A DNA stretch of 64,000 nucleotides. It comes from Terrimesophilobacter sp964651535. GTDB taxonomy: Bacteria > Actinomycetota > Actinomycetes > Actinomycetales > Microbacteriaceae. A program made the translations under genes and the position numbers. Shown here one piece after another: positions 35,535 through 44,569 of this stretch. The DNA is taken from NCBI GenBank assembly GCA_964651535.1, contig CAZYYE010000002.1, positions 62,001-126,000 on the forward strand, written 5' to 3'. The stretch's first letter is position 1. The number at the start of each line of letters is the position of its first letter. The notes under the pieces are model-generated. The model was not told the origin of the DNA. It was given only the letters and a program-made list of their open reading frames with translations, and did not search any database.

Positions 35535-36740
35535 TCATTCATGGTGTCGATTCCCACCCAACGCTCGGTCGAGTATTGTCGCCGACGTTGGATCGACCTG
35601 CTCCGCGGTGACCACGTAGCTGGCTCTTGTCACCGACTCGTTCGCGTGCCCGAGGAGGCGTGAGGCGAGGGTGATACCGGCCGACCGCTCGACCAGAGTT
35701 GCTGCCGTACGGCGGAAGATGTGCGAACTGAACTCCTCCACATTGATTCCCGCCGATCTAAGAACCTCGGAGTGCGCGCCAACAAACCCTCGGAGCAGCC
35801 TCTCGAAGTTGCTGATGCTAAAGGGGCGGCCGCTCGATGTGGCGAAGAGGTAGTCGTCAGGGCCGGTACCAGCGAGACTCAATCGTCTGGCTACCGCCAA
35901 CACTGCAAAACGAGGCAAAGCAATGCGCCGTCGCTGGCGGGCATACTTCGGCGCGTTCTTTCGATGCAACCCTTCGGCACGCGTTTGTCGTAGTGTGCCA
36001 TCGATCAACACGGTGGGGATTTCACCGCCCAGGTCAACATCCTGCCTTCGGAGGGCGAGAAGCTCGCCCACCCGTGCTGATGTCCCCAGCATGATGTCCA
36101 TCCCGTCCTCGAGTTTTGTGAGGTCGTACTGAACGCCCGATGGAGATCGCCAGGCTCGAATCAGCGACCGGATGAGGGTCAGTTGTTCTACGGTCAGGAA
36201 CGATTCGCGTTTCTCGCCTCCTCGAAGCCGCTGTACGTCGCGAATGGGGTTAGTGGCGATGACCCCATGGCGGGCTGCAACTCCCATAATCTGCGAGAGC
36301 ATCTTCCGCAGCCTGCTGGCAGCGGAATGCCCTTGGGCGGCCAGAACGGTCTGGATGATCCGGTCACACCGCCCGACCGTCATGGACTTCAGCGCGACCG
36401 CGCCGCAGGCCGGCAGAACGAGCAGGCGAACGTTGTTCTCATACGCTTCGATGGTCGAACTCTGGACCTGTCCGTACATGCGCTTCTCCGCTAGCCACAC
36501 CGCGCACGCCATCGCCACGGTCGACTCGCCAGTGAGGTCGGGGTTGAACCCCGTCGAGGCGGATGCTGCCCGTTCCACCAGTGCAGCACGGATGCTGTCC
36601 TCATCGGGGCCGATAGCGGATAACCTTCGGACCTCGCCGCCATCGGTTCGAACTCGAGCGCGCCCCTGCAAAGACCCATTCGCGAGGCGGACGTAGTTGA
36701 TGGTTCCCAACTCACCCGGGGCGTTCCTCGGCCTACTCAT
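35535..36740 (-). CDS. tyrosine recombinase / integrase
   Basis: This 401-aa site-specific recombinase likely moves the element. An N-terminal arm-binding region begins SRPRNAPGELGTINY. A SAM-like core-binding domain follows (residues about 75-165: YGQVQSSTIEAYENNVRLLVL), then the catalytic domain. The active residues are visible: Arg223 in TSARVGELLALRRQDV, His340 and Arg343 in SSHIFRRTA, His365 in RLLGHANESV and the nucleophile Tyr375 in TRASYVV. It lies upstream of a degenerate copy on the same strand, about 4 kb from the candidate attachment site. Confidence 0.88.
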   Translation of the reverse strand: MSRPRNAPGELGTINYVRLANGSLQGRARVRTDGGEVRRLSAIGPDEDSIRAALVERAASASTGFNPDLTGESTVAMACAVWLAEKRMYGQVQSSTIEAYENNVRLLVLPACGAVALKSMTVGRCDRIIQTVLAAQGHSAASRLRKMLSQIMGVAARHGVIATNPIRDVQRLRGGEKRESFLTVEQLTLIRSLIRAWRSPSGVQYDLTKLEDGMDIMLGTSARVGELLALRRQDVDLGGEIPTVLIDGTLRQTRAEGLHRKNAPKYARQRRRIALPRFAVLAVARRLSLAGTGPDDYLFATSSGRPFSISNFERLLRGFVGAHSEVLRSAGINVEEFSSHIFRRTAATLVERSAGITLASRLLGHANESVTRASYVVTAEQVDPTSATILDRALGGNRHHE

Positions 36741-37176
36741 GGCTCAGCCCCGCCATCTGGGTGAAGCCCCACATGGTGCGGTGCCCAGCTCGTGGAGCGG
36801 CCTGACCCTGCGCCTTGCGTGGGCGACGGTTCAGGAACTGACTTGTGATCGGAAGGAAGGCGGCTGGCCTCAGCGAGATCCGCACGCCTGTGTTGCTTGC
36901 ATCTGGAGTGTTCATACTTGCTCTATGCGCGGCAAAACACGGCGGCTGTGAGTCATTTCGCAAACAGCGATGCCGCTTGCCAAACCGGGCCACCCCACTC
37001 TTCATCCACCGGAGCTCTTCATGTCTCAGGGTCGAAAGCCGTTCACGGCGGATCGCAGGCGGCGGCTTGCGAAGTTGATCGTGGCCGAAGGCTTGTCGAT
37101 CCGGCGTGCCCCACTCGGTGCCGCGCGGTATTCGTCGAGTTGTTTGTTCAGGCGGCGCATCTATGCAGCCGCTTCG
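36741..37176. other. intergenic region with a possible transposase remnant
   Basis: About 435 bases without an intact gene. At 37021-37110, on the plus strand, a 30-codon stretch (MSQGRKPFTADRRRRLAKLI, then VAEGLSIRRA) looks like the N-terminal helix-turn-helix of an IS481-type transposase, and the similarity ends abruptly. No inverted repeats or target duplication were found. Confidence 0.25.
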
Positions 37177-37362
37177 CTACTCGCCGTCCTCGTTTTGATC
37201 ATTGGTGTCGCCGTCGATGCCCCCCGGGCCCTTCAGCTCGAGGTAGTGGCGTTTGGCGAGGTCACCGATCTGCGCGACGGCCACAACGAGCTCCGTCGCC
37301 GCGATCACACCGCGCGGCGCCGGAGAGAGGTCGAGTGCGGCATTCGGGTCGTTGGCGGCCAT
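37177..37362 (-). CDS. small acidic protein downstream of the ATPase
   Basis: This 61-aa frame starts nine bases after the ATPase stop on the same strand. It begins MAANDPNAALDLSPAPRGVI, continues through a short helix, and ends in an acidic DGDTNDQNEDGE tail. The close spacing suggests co-transcription. No family recognised; it could be a partner or antidote of the ATPase, or a chance frame. Confidence 0.35.
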   Translation of the reverse strand: MAANDPNAALDLSPAPRGVIAATELVVAVAQIGDLAKRHYLELKGPGGIDGDTNDQNEDGE

Positions 37363-37371
37363 GGGTTGGAC

Positions 37372-39949
37372 TCAGTTGTTCTCATACTTGCTCACCCGGT
37401 CTCGCCAGCTCTTGATGCGGTCTTGCTCCCCCTGCATCTCACCCACGGTCGGAGGCACGAAGTTGACCTCCTCGCTCTTGTCGTGGCGCCTGGCCCACTT
37501 GGACGTAGCCCCGTAACCGGACTGGAACTCGGTGTTGTCGTCGTCGGTGATCTTCGCGGCGATTCGGAACATCTTCGGCCGGACCTCGGTCGTGCCACGA
37601 TCGACGAGCTTGAAGGCGATCTCGCTGCGCACGATGCGCTCCCAGGTCTCGGAGAGTTTGCCCGCCCACTCCGCGGGGGCCCGCTCGTAATCATCCGCGG
37701 ACATCCCCGACTGCGCCTTCTTGATGCGGTCCAGCTCGGTCTGCAGGTCGTTGATGCGCTGCCTGGCGTCCTTCGCCTTCCAGGGATAGCCGTCCACGAC
37801 CTTGCCAGGCTTGCGCGCCCCATTGCGTTCGATGGCCCGCTCGGTGAGCGTGACGCTAAGTTCATCGGTGGCCTTCACGATCTCACCGAGAAACATCAGG
37901 TCATGGGTGAAGACGATCATCTGCCGGTCCTTGGCGATCTCGACGATGCGGCGAGCCGCCTTCTCGCGGCGCTCATGGTCGAGGGATGACATTGGGTCAT
38001 CGAGGATCACAGCCGACTTGGTGGCGTCAAACTTGACCTCGGTGAAGAAGCCCGCGAGGCCGGCAGCGGCCTGTTCTCCCTCGCTGAGCACGGCCTTCGG
38101 CGAGCTGGGGGAGGCACCGAGAAGCGCGGGCCGCTGCCGCAGCTTGCCCTTGGAGCCGCCCTGGTCGCCGAAGACGACGTGCTCGAGCTTGAGGCGCTCC
38201 GACTCCCGGACGAAGTGGTCCTTGACCGCGTCGGTGACATAGGTGCGCGCCAGCGTGCTGCCCTCCACCGTGATGGGCTGGGTGGTGATCGTGCCCTGGA
38301 TCTTCCGAAGCTCGCCGAGGGCCTTGAGCCGGACGACTTCCTTCTCAATGGCAGGCCGAACGGCAGCGATCGCGATCTGCCCCTCCAGGGCGCTCAGCTT
38401 CTTCTTACAGTCCGCGAGGGTCCTGTCGAACGCGGTCTCATCGACCGCGGCCGCCTTGGTCTTGAGGTCAATGGCCTGCGCCCGAAGCGCAGCGACGTCG
38501 ACGACGGCCAGGGCCACCCACGGCTCCTCCGACTCGCCGCGCAGGCGCTCCCCCATGCGCGACCTAGCCGTCTTCGCCATCTCGAGCGACACAGTCAAGG
38601 AATCGGCCAGCGGCTTGTCGCTGGTGGCCACGAAGTTGATCGCCTCCGTCGTCTCCTCGTTAGTGACGTCGATGGCTTTCAGGTCCTTGATCGCCTGCGC
38701 GAAGGACTCCTCGGCGACTTTAGCGCGAGTCGCTACGTCGTTACGGACGAACCGGTGGAAGCGACGCAGGCGCTCCTGGGCGTCTGTCTTGAGCGGTTGC
38801 TGGCACAGTACGCAGACGTGACCGTCTGCGGTGGCCGGGAAGTCGACGTCCGGGTACGCCTCGGCCATAGAATAGCTCTCCGCTGCCTGCCAGAGGGCCT
38901 GCCATGTATCGCCGCCGACGCCTGCGAGTGGCTCACCCCCGAACGAGGTCTTGGAAGCCTCCCTCGTTGCACCTCGGAGCGTCGTCGCCTCTACTTGTAG
39001 CTTGACTCGCTCGTCGCCGCGCTCCGGCGACAGATCAGCGGCCACGTTGTCGAAGTGGTCGGCCAGCTCCTCGATCCTGGTCGCGGCCAGTAGCAGTCGC
39101 TGCTTCTCCTTCGCCGGGTCGCTCGTCTTGAGGCGTGCTTCCTCCTGAACGAGTTCAGCGTAGACAACCTTGGCGTCATACGTGAGGGCTAGCGCATTGT
39201 TGATGTCCTGCTTGGTGGTGGCCGCAGCGAGCCCCGTGAGGAAGGTCTCGGCCGGAGTGCCAGGCGGGACGGAAGGCTTCACCATCACTTCGGCCTCGTT
39301 CGCACGGATCAAGTCGTCCACGGCCGCACGCACCGCGTCGACATGGATGATCGACTCGTCGAGCAGGTTCAGCACCGAGGGGCGGTACGCTCGCTCGGTG
39401 TCGCGGTCGAGGTAATCGCTACCGCACGCCTCGTCGTTGAAATGAGCTTGGGTGAGTGCGGGCTCGAGGAGGCCCGGCCAGGTCTCGGTCGTCACGGTGC
39501 CGCCCAGCGAGTATGCGATCTGAGCGGACTGCGTGCGCGTCGAGGAGGCGAACGCGTCGGGAAGGATCTTCTCGTGGTGCCGCGCGCCGACGACGTCCTT
39601 CACGAGTCGGGCGTACCCGGACTTGCCGCTGCCGTTGTCTCCGTAGATGACCGTGACGCCGGTGGCGCCGAACGTCAGGGTTTGGTCGTCCAGGAGTGCG
39701 TTGATCTCCTTCAGCTCACCGATACTCACGATCTGGACAGTGTCGCCACCCGCGAAGCCGGTCGGGAGGTCGGCAGCAGCGAGCTCCGGCGACTCCAGAG
39801 TGACCTTTTTTTTCGACGATCGCCTGCGCGACTGAAGTGATGTAGTCGTCGTCGATAGTCTCACCGCGAGCAATCCGCTTGAGGAGGTTGCGCAGCCAAG
39901 TCGGGCGTCCCTTGGCCCAGTCGAGGATGTCCCGCTCAATCGAGGCCAT
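37372..39949 (-). CDS. ABC-type ATPase with Cys pair (RloC/PrrC-like), interrupted at A8
   Basis: Read across one frameshift this gives a protein of about 857 aa. The N-terminal 48 residues (MASIERDILDWAKGRPTWLR) are in one frame. The rest, with Walker A VIYGDNGSGKSG, is in another; the frames meet at a run of eight A (39806-39813), and seven A would join them. Other motifs: a zinc-hook-like HVCVLCQQPL near residue 380, ABC signature AVLSEGEQ, Walker B VILDDPMSSLD, an FTHDL switch His, and a C-terminal helical domain with WERIVRSE and RRHDKS. This layout fits ABC ATPases of anticodon-nuclease/defence type, but the effector activity is not proven. GGAG precedes the ATG at 39949. Confidence 0.7.
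39806..39813 (-). repeat. A8 homopolymer at the ATPase frame junction
   Basis: Eight consecutive T on the plus strand (A on the coding strand). Zero frame reads GAA AAA AAA GGT and runs into unrelated sequence; removing one A gives GAA AAA AAG GTC and the ATPase continues. It may be a sequencing or assembly error, a mutation, a phase-variable tract, or a site of polymerase slippage. Confidence 0.75.
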
Positions 39950-40682
39950 GACGAGATCTCCTGACCGGCGGCACGGACACGGGGGCTGAGGCGGCGACGT
40001 TGACGCCAATCTGTCGCCTGATTATGTAGGAGCAACCACCAATTGCAAGCGCAAGCACGCGTGCTCCTCTCAAACTGCAGTCGACTTGAGGCCATCTCTA
40101 TTCGCCACCAACACCCGACTGGCGACACTCCTTCACCTCGACCGACGGCCCCCCTCGACAGGCTTCGGCCGCCCTAGTACGGGCGCATCATTGAGGGGGC
40201 CTACGACCCGACCGAGCCAGTAGGGCTGCGCTCCATAGCAGCTTCTCGCCGCACGGATGGGTGCAATAGGAGCGATCAGCGCCAGTCAGCCGAGCATGGT
40301 CGGGTTGCGTCCGCCGCCGCAAGCTCCAGTTCCCTCATCGCGCGCTCCGCAACTACAGGGAAATTCCCGGCAGTTCGCCAAGAGCCCCGCCGCCACGACA
40401 AACCTACAAGCACCTCTTGCAGGTTGCCCCTCCGCTATCCGGACGGCGGGAGACCTTCGACCTCCTTCATAGAGCACATTGCTCTAGGAGATGCGAGTAC
40501 TCTCGCAACACGGACCTCGGTGGCGACGAGCTGAGCGCGCACAATGCCTCAACCGACACCACAGCGCGCAAGAAGGGGGTTCAGGCATGCTCAGGCTCTT
40601 GAACTCAGCAGCTGTGGACGCTAGTCATGGGCGGCCGGCACTGCTGCGGTGGCAGCGAACTACCTCGTGGTGTCTGGACGGG
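39950..40682. other. gene-free stretch upstream of the ATPase
   Basis: 733 bases with no credible gene: open frames here are short, Arg/Pro/Cys-rich and without ribosome sites. It must contain the ATPase promoter near its left end. Some short GC-rich self-complementary pieces occur (for example around 40170-40200), but I could not support any RNA gene or attachment site. Confidence 0.4.
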
Positions 40683-41207
40683 CTATCGGTTGCGCAGGAG
40701 GGCAGTGCGTAGCACGCCGATGATCTCGTCCTTCTCCTCGGGGACGGAAGTTGCCGCTACAAGGGTGAGCACCGCAAGCATGTGCCCCGCCAACGGCTTC
40801 GCACTATTCCGGGCCAGGTAGTAGGCGGCGAGGGCGACGGCGCTGCGCTTGTTCCCGTCGGAGAGCGGGTGATTCTTGACGGTGAGATAAATGAGGTGCG
40901 CGGCTCGATCTTCGACCGTCTCATAGAGCGGCTCACCAAAGGACGACTGCTCTATGTGGGCGAGTATCGCGCCGAGTCCATCACCGCGTTCGACCCCGAA
41001 GAGCTCGTCAGCCGGGAACTGTGAGCGAACGGTGGCGATCACTTCACGGGCTGAAACCAGGTCAAGGGACCAGCTCGGTGCGGTACCGGCGGTGTCGTCG
41101 AAGGATCCGCGATCGTAAGCGTCGAGGAGGTTGAAGTCCGGCGAGTAGAGGCGGATGACGCCTGCGAGAACCCCATCGGACGACTCGTCGTGCTCGATCT
41201 CGGGCAT
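40683..41207 (-). CDS. Fic-domain protein
   Basis: This protein of about 174 aa carries the Fic active-site loop HPLSDGNKRSA (consensus HxFx(D/E)GNKR), within VKNHPLSDGNKRSAVALAAY. The first Fic helix is FGEPLYETVEDRAAHLIYLT. Fic enzymes transfer AMP or other phosphate groups to protein targets and often serve as toxins. The N-terminal 75 residues (GVIRLYSPDFNLLDAYDRG) resemble the extension of the RhuM/virulence Fic group. No antitoxin gene with an (S/T)xxxE(G/N) helix was found beside it. The start is uncertain; I used the ATG at 41207. Confidence 0.65.
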   Translation of the reverse strand: MPEIEHDESSDGVLAGVIRLYSPDFNLLDAYDRGSFDDTAGTAPSWSLDLVSAREVIATVRSQFPADELFGVERGDGLGAILAHIEQSSFGEPLYETVEDRAAHLIYLTVKNHPLSDGNKRSAVALAAYYLARNSAKPLAGHMLAVLTLVAATSVPEEKDEIIGVLRTALLRNR

Positions 41208-41354
41208 GGCTGGAGAGTCTACCAAGTGGAAATCGAGCGTGGACCGCTCGTGTGGGCGAGAACTCTCGGGCATACTCGCCGGTCGTGAGCTAGGAAGCGT
41301 CAAGCAAGATTCTGGGCTGCACATCTCGGTGAACACGACGACAGGTCACAGCCC

Positions 41355-42023
41355 TCAAGGGTCAAGGCTCAACTTCTCTTCCTCACTGTCGGAGAGAAGC
41401 TCCAGGGGTGACTCGATATCGCCCTTCCATGCTTCGATACCCTCGCGAACGGCGAGGGCCGCGATCACCAACGCGGCGACAGAGTCCGCCCACTCCCAAC
41501 CGAATATGGAGTTTGCGAGTAGCCCAATGAGTACCGACCCTGACAGGTAGACGCAGAGGAGGAGCTGTTTGGAGTCGGCAATGACACTGGCGGACCCGAG
41601 TTCATTGCCTGTGCGTCTCTCGATCCAAGCCAGTATGGGCATGACGAGGAGGCTGAGCGCCGCGATGCTGATTCCGAGCGGGCTGTGATCGACCGCCTGA
41701 ACGCCCGCGAGTGACTGGATCGCGTCAACTGTCACGTAGGCGGCGAGTGCGAAGAACGCGATCGCGATTGCCCGCACGCTCGCTTTCTCCCAGCGCTCCG
41801 GGTCCTTCCTGGTGAACTGCCACGCCACGGCGAGGGCGGAGAGTACCTCGATGATCGAATCCAGGCCGAACCCGATCAGGGCGGCAGACGAAGCGATTGC
41901 GCCTGCGGTGATGGCCACGATGGCCTCGATCACGTTGTAGGTGATGGTGAAGCCGACGATCCAGCGCACTCGGCGGTGCAGCACCGCGCGTCGCTCAGGC
42001 GTCACCGCTTGGGCGCCACTCAC
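41355..42023 (-). CDS. cation efflux transporter (CDF/TMEM163-like)
   Basis: This 222-aa membrane protein has about six helices with CDF features: GAIASSAALIGFGLDSIIEV (Asp in helix 2 metal site) and GSASVIADSKQLLLCVYL with EWADSVAALVIAALA in helix 5/6. It lacks the cytoplasmic C-terminal domain of typical CDF proteins. The GTG at 42023 overlaps the cmtR stop (GTGA), so it is translated with the Cd/Pb sensor and is probably its target efflux pump. Specificity for Cd/Pb/Zn is inferred from that. Confidence 0.75.
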   Translation of the reverse strand: MSGAQAVTPERRAVLHRRVRWIVGFTITYNVIEAIVAITAGAIASSAALIGFGLDSIIEVLSALAVAWQFTRKDPERWEKASVRAIAIAFFALAAYVTVDAIQSLAGVQAVDHSPLGISIAALSLLVMPILAWIERRTGNELGSASVIADSKQLLLCVYLSGSVLIGLLANSIFGWEWADSVAALVIAALAVREGIEAWKGDIESPLELLSDSEEEKLSLDP

Positions 42024-42373
42024 TGTGCGCTTCCGCAGCATCCGGGAACCGTGCATGCCGGGTCAGCACACGGAGCGTTCTCGTCCACCGCGAGGGTGAC
42101 ATTAACCAAAACCATCAGCGCCTGAGCAAGATGCGGGTCGGCGATTTCATATCGAGTCTGCCGGCCCTCCGGCTCCGCAACGACGATGCCGCAGTCGCGC
42201 AAACATGTCAGGTGGTTGGAGACATTCGAGCGGGTCAGCTCGAGTTCGCGAGCCAATACCGCTGGGTAGCTCGGCCCATCAAGAAGGGACATCAGGATGC
42301 GGGACCGCGACGAGTCCGCCATGGCGCGACCAAGTCGGTTCATGACCTCGAGGCGAGAGGCAATAGTCAGCAT
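42020..42373 (-). CDS. cmtR: CmtR-type Cd(II)/Pb(II)-sensing ArsR/SmtB repressor
   Basis: This 117-aa winged helix-turn-helix protein matches mycobacterial CmtR closely. The recognition helix reads LTRSNVSNHLTCLRDCGIVV. The three metal ligands known in M. tuberculosis CmtR (Cys57, Cys61, Cys102) fall at exactly the same positions here: C57 and C61 in HLTCLRDCG, C102 in ENAPCADP. An extra C-terminal Cys cluster (CTVPGCC) is specific to this protein. The -10 sequence ends six bases before the ATG and an inverted repeat spans the start codon, so it probably represses itself and the coupled transporter. Confidence 0.9.
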   Translation of the reverse strand: MLTIASRLEVMNRLGRAMADSSRSRILMSLLDGPSYPAVLARELELTRSNVSNHLTCLRDCGIVVAEPEGRQTRYEIADPHLAQALMVLVNVTLAVDENAPCADPACTVPGCCGSAQ

Positions 42374-42385
42374 GCACTGACTATA
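42363..42385 (-). promoter_or_regulatory. cmtR promoter -10 and operator overlapping the start codon
   Basis: A perfect 8-bp inverted repeat (ATAGTCAG and CTGACTAT, 6-nt spacer) straddles the cmtR ATG. On the minus strand TATAGT at 42385-42380 forms a TG-extended -10 only six bases before the ATG, so the mRNA would be leaderless or nearly so. Confidence 0.55.
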
Positions 42386-42402
42386 CAGCAACTGCTGAAC
42401 TC

Positions 42403-43389
42403 TCACGGATCAAGGTGGTATTGTCTCTGACCCGATCGGGGGCTATCACGCTGGTGAAGTCGATTGAGGTATTCGTTGTATGTGTCCGTTTCGGCGTCGC
42501 TGCGGCTCTGAGCTTTCGCGGCACGTGTTGTGTCCTGGCGCTGCCACCGTATGAGAGTGACGATAAGCATTACGACGAGGGGCAGCTCTCCATAAGTCCA
42601 CGCCAAAATTCCGGCCACCCCCTGGTCGCGAAGTGGGTCGACGCCCCAAGCTTTCGGAGCGGCGGTGACAAAGTAGGCCACCACAGGTGCTGTGGACAAG
42701 AGCATCACCAGTCCGAACATGGCGTGAACCTGCATCTCGATGAACACATCAAACAGACGACTCACATACGACGTTCGCCGCGGGAGCGGGTCGGAGGATA
42801 CGAGCGGCGCGGTGACCAAAATGCCCACGACGAGGAACGCAATCTCAAGAAAGATGTGACCGGTCCAGGTTCGAAGCAATACGTCAGCGGCGCCGCTTAG
42901 GTAAAGCCCAAAAAAACACAGGACCATGAGCGGGATGACCAAAGCCGGGTGGAGAGCGAACTTGGCCGCACGCGAACGCAACCCGCCAAGTGCCAGTCGG
43001 AGCACCCATCGTCCGATGCCGCGATGGGGCATCGCGCGCAAGAGCAGGGTTCCCGGCGAACCGAGAACGAGAAGCGGGGCGACCACCATCATCAACGTGA
43101 GCTGCTGAAACATGAAAACGGAGAACATCCCAAGGCCGTAGCCTTCAATCCCTAAGCCGGTGATGGCGAAGAGCAAGAGGCAGCCAAGGAGGAAGCAGAT
43201 GGTGCGGATCACTGGCCATCGGTATCCTCGCGTCCACATTCGACTCGCACCCGCCAGGTATGCCAGGGCCAAGATCGAGGCGACAGCGGGCAGGAGCGGA
43301 ATGGGTTGAGGCCCCGCGACGAAAAATTGCTCAAAGCTCGGCGACAAGGTCGGCCACCACACCGGACCGATGACGCTCGGGTCACTCAT
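42403..43389 (-). CDS. ctaG: CtaG-family cytochrome c oxidase assembly protein
   Basis: This 328-aa membrane protein has seven to eight helices of the caa3-CtaG family, linked to copper delivery for the oxidase CuB site in Bacillus. MFSVFMFQQLTLMMVVAPLL and LASPGT-like VLGSPGTLLLRAM are landmarks. FIEMQVHAMFGLVMLLSTAP contains the conserved His, and TYGELPLVVMLIVTLIRW is the last helix. A basic soluble tail follows. It starts at the ATG at 43389 and ends 29 bases before cmtR on the same strand. A copper-handling or oxidase-repair role in the metal region is inferred. Confidence 0.8.
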   Translation of the reverse strand: MSDPSVIGPVWWPTLSPSFEQFFVAGPQPIPLLPAVASILALAYLAGASRMWTRGYRWPVIRTICFLLGCLLLFAITGLGIEGYGLGMFSVFMFQQLTLMMVVAPLLVLGSPGTLLLRAMPHRGIGRWVLRLALGGLRSRAAKFALHPALVIPLMVLCFFGLYLSGAADVLLRTWTGHIFLEIAFLVVGILVTAPLVSSDPLPRRTSYVSRLFDVFIEMQVHAMFGLVMLLSTAPVVAYFVTAAPKAWGVDPLRDQGVAGILAWTYGELPLVVMLIVTLIRWQRQDTTRAAKAQSRSDAETDTYNEYLNRLHQRDSPRSGQRQYHLDP

Positions 43390-43585
43390 GGCCGTACGTC
43401 AACATCGGGTCCGCGACCCCAGCGACCACGCACAAGTCACTCTTGGATCTTCGCGAATCTGCGGCGGACTCTGGGTTCGGCCGCTGAGCTGGGTGATCGC
43501 GCGGCATCGTCTCCATGTCCAACCTCCGGCCCGCGATCATCCATCGCCTTCCTCTCGAGTCTATGGACGACGGGATCGTGTCTGT

Positions 43586-43617
43586 TTGCAACCTATGCAA
43601 TACTGTTCATATGTTCA
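43586..43617 (+). promoter_or_regulatory. czcD promoter with SmtB-type operator
   Basis: TTGCAA, an 18-base spacer and TATGTT form a sigma-70-like promoter. The -10 lies inside a direct repeat TGTTCA-TA-TGTTCA, whose other strand TGAACATATGAACA resembles SmtB/ArsR half-sites. The gene downstream starts 24 bases later. The cognate sensor is probably the ArsR gene after czcD. Confidence 0.45.
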
Positions 43618-43641
43618 GTCAAACGGTAATCGGCTAGTCCA

Positions 43642-44541
43642 ATGGGCACTGGCCATTCTCAATCGCCGTTGAGCGCCGGTGGGAAGCATCGACGACCACT
43701 CATCATTGCCTTCGCGTTGACCGGCAGTTACATGCTGGTCGAGTTCATCGTAGGGTTCGCCGTTAACTCGCTCGCCCTGATCTCCGACGCCGCCCACATG
43801 GGGACTGACGTTCTCGGGCTCGGGATGGCGTTGGCGGCGATCACGCTGGCGAACCGCCCCAGTACCTCACAGCGCACCTATGGGCTATATCGCCTCGAGG
43901 TGCTGGCGGCCCTGGCCAACGGCATCCTCTTGTTCGCCGTCGCCGGCTATGTCCTTTTCGAGGCGGTGCAGCGATTCAGCGAACCGCCTGAGGTCCCGGG
44001 CGTGCCAATGCTGATCGTGGCCGCCATCGGGTTCGTCATCAACCTCATCAGCTTCCGCCTGCTGATGGCCGGGTCCAAGGAGAGCCTCAACCTAAAAGGC
44101 GCCTACCTCGAAGTCCTCGCCGACCTTCTCGGGTCGGTGGGCGTGATCGTAGCGGCAATCGTCCTCTTGACCACCGGATGGGCTTACGCCGACCCGATCA
44201 TCGGCGTCGGCATCGGCTTGTTCATCCTGCCACGCACGTGGAAGCTGACCCGTCAGGCGTTACGGATTCTACTCGAGGTGGCCCCGCCCCATATCGACAT
44301 GGACGAACTGCGCACCGCAGTGCTGGCCGTCGACGGCGTGGTCGAGGTTCACGATCTTCACGTGTGGACAATCACCTCGGGCCTAGAGTCCGCCAGCGGG
44401 CACGTCGTCATCGAGCTTGATCGTGACTATCAGGGCGTCCTCGACTCGGTGCTGACCGTGCTCCGCGACCGGTATCACATCGAGCACGCGACGATCCAGT
44501 GCGAACCCGCGGCGTTCGAGGAGCCCACTAGCCCTGTATGA
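43642..44541 (+). CDS. czcD: cation diffusion facilitator (CzcD-type)
   Basis: This 299-aa six-helix Zn/Co/Cd:proton antiporter has the metal site HxxxD in helix 2 (ALISDAAHMGTDVLGLGMAL) and helix 5 (YLEVLADLLGSVGVIV). The cytoplasmic domain at 225-295 contains VDGVVEVHDLHVWTITSGLE. N-terminal and loop His are few. It is followed 28 bases later by an ArsR/SmtB sensor on the same strand, so it is very likely an inducible Zn/Co efflux pump. Confidence 0.88.
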   Translation: MGTGHSQSPLSAGGKHRRPLIIAFALTGSYMLVEFIVGFAVNSLALISDAAHMGTDVLGLGMALAAITLANRPSTSQRTYGLYRLEVLAALANGILLFAVAGYVLFEAVQRFSEPPEVPGVPMLIVAAIGFVINLISFRLLMAGSKESLNLKGAYLEVLADLLGSVGVIVAAIVLLTTGWAYADPIIGVGIGLFILPRTWKLTRQALRILLEVAPPHIDMDELRTAVLAVDGVVEVHDLHVWTITSGLESASGHVVIELDRDYQGVLDSVLTVLRDRYHIEHATIQCEPAAFEEPTSPV

Positions 44542-44569
44542 ACTGCGAGAGTTGAGTAGCGTGAGAGTC

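Noticed and set aside
37021..37110. Possible IS481 transposase N-terminus
   Set aside because: No DDE residues, terminal repeats or target duplication; mentioned only as part of the intergenic description.
36970..37989. 339-codon plus-strand frame over the ATPase end
   Set aside because: Its second half is antisense to the ATPase C-terminus; only the first 30 codons resemble anything (an IS481-like N-terminus).
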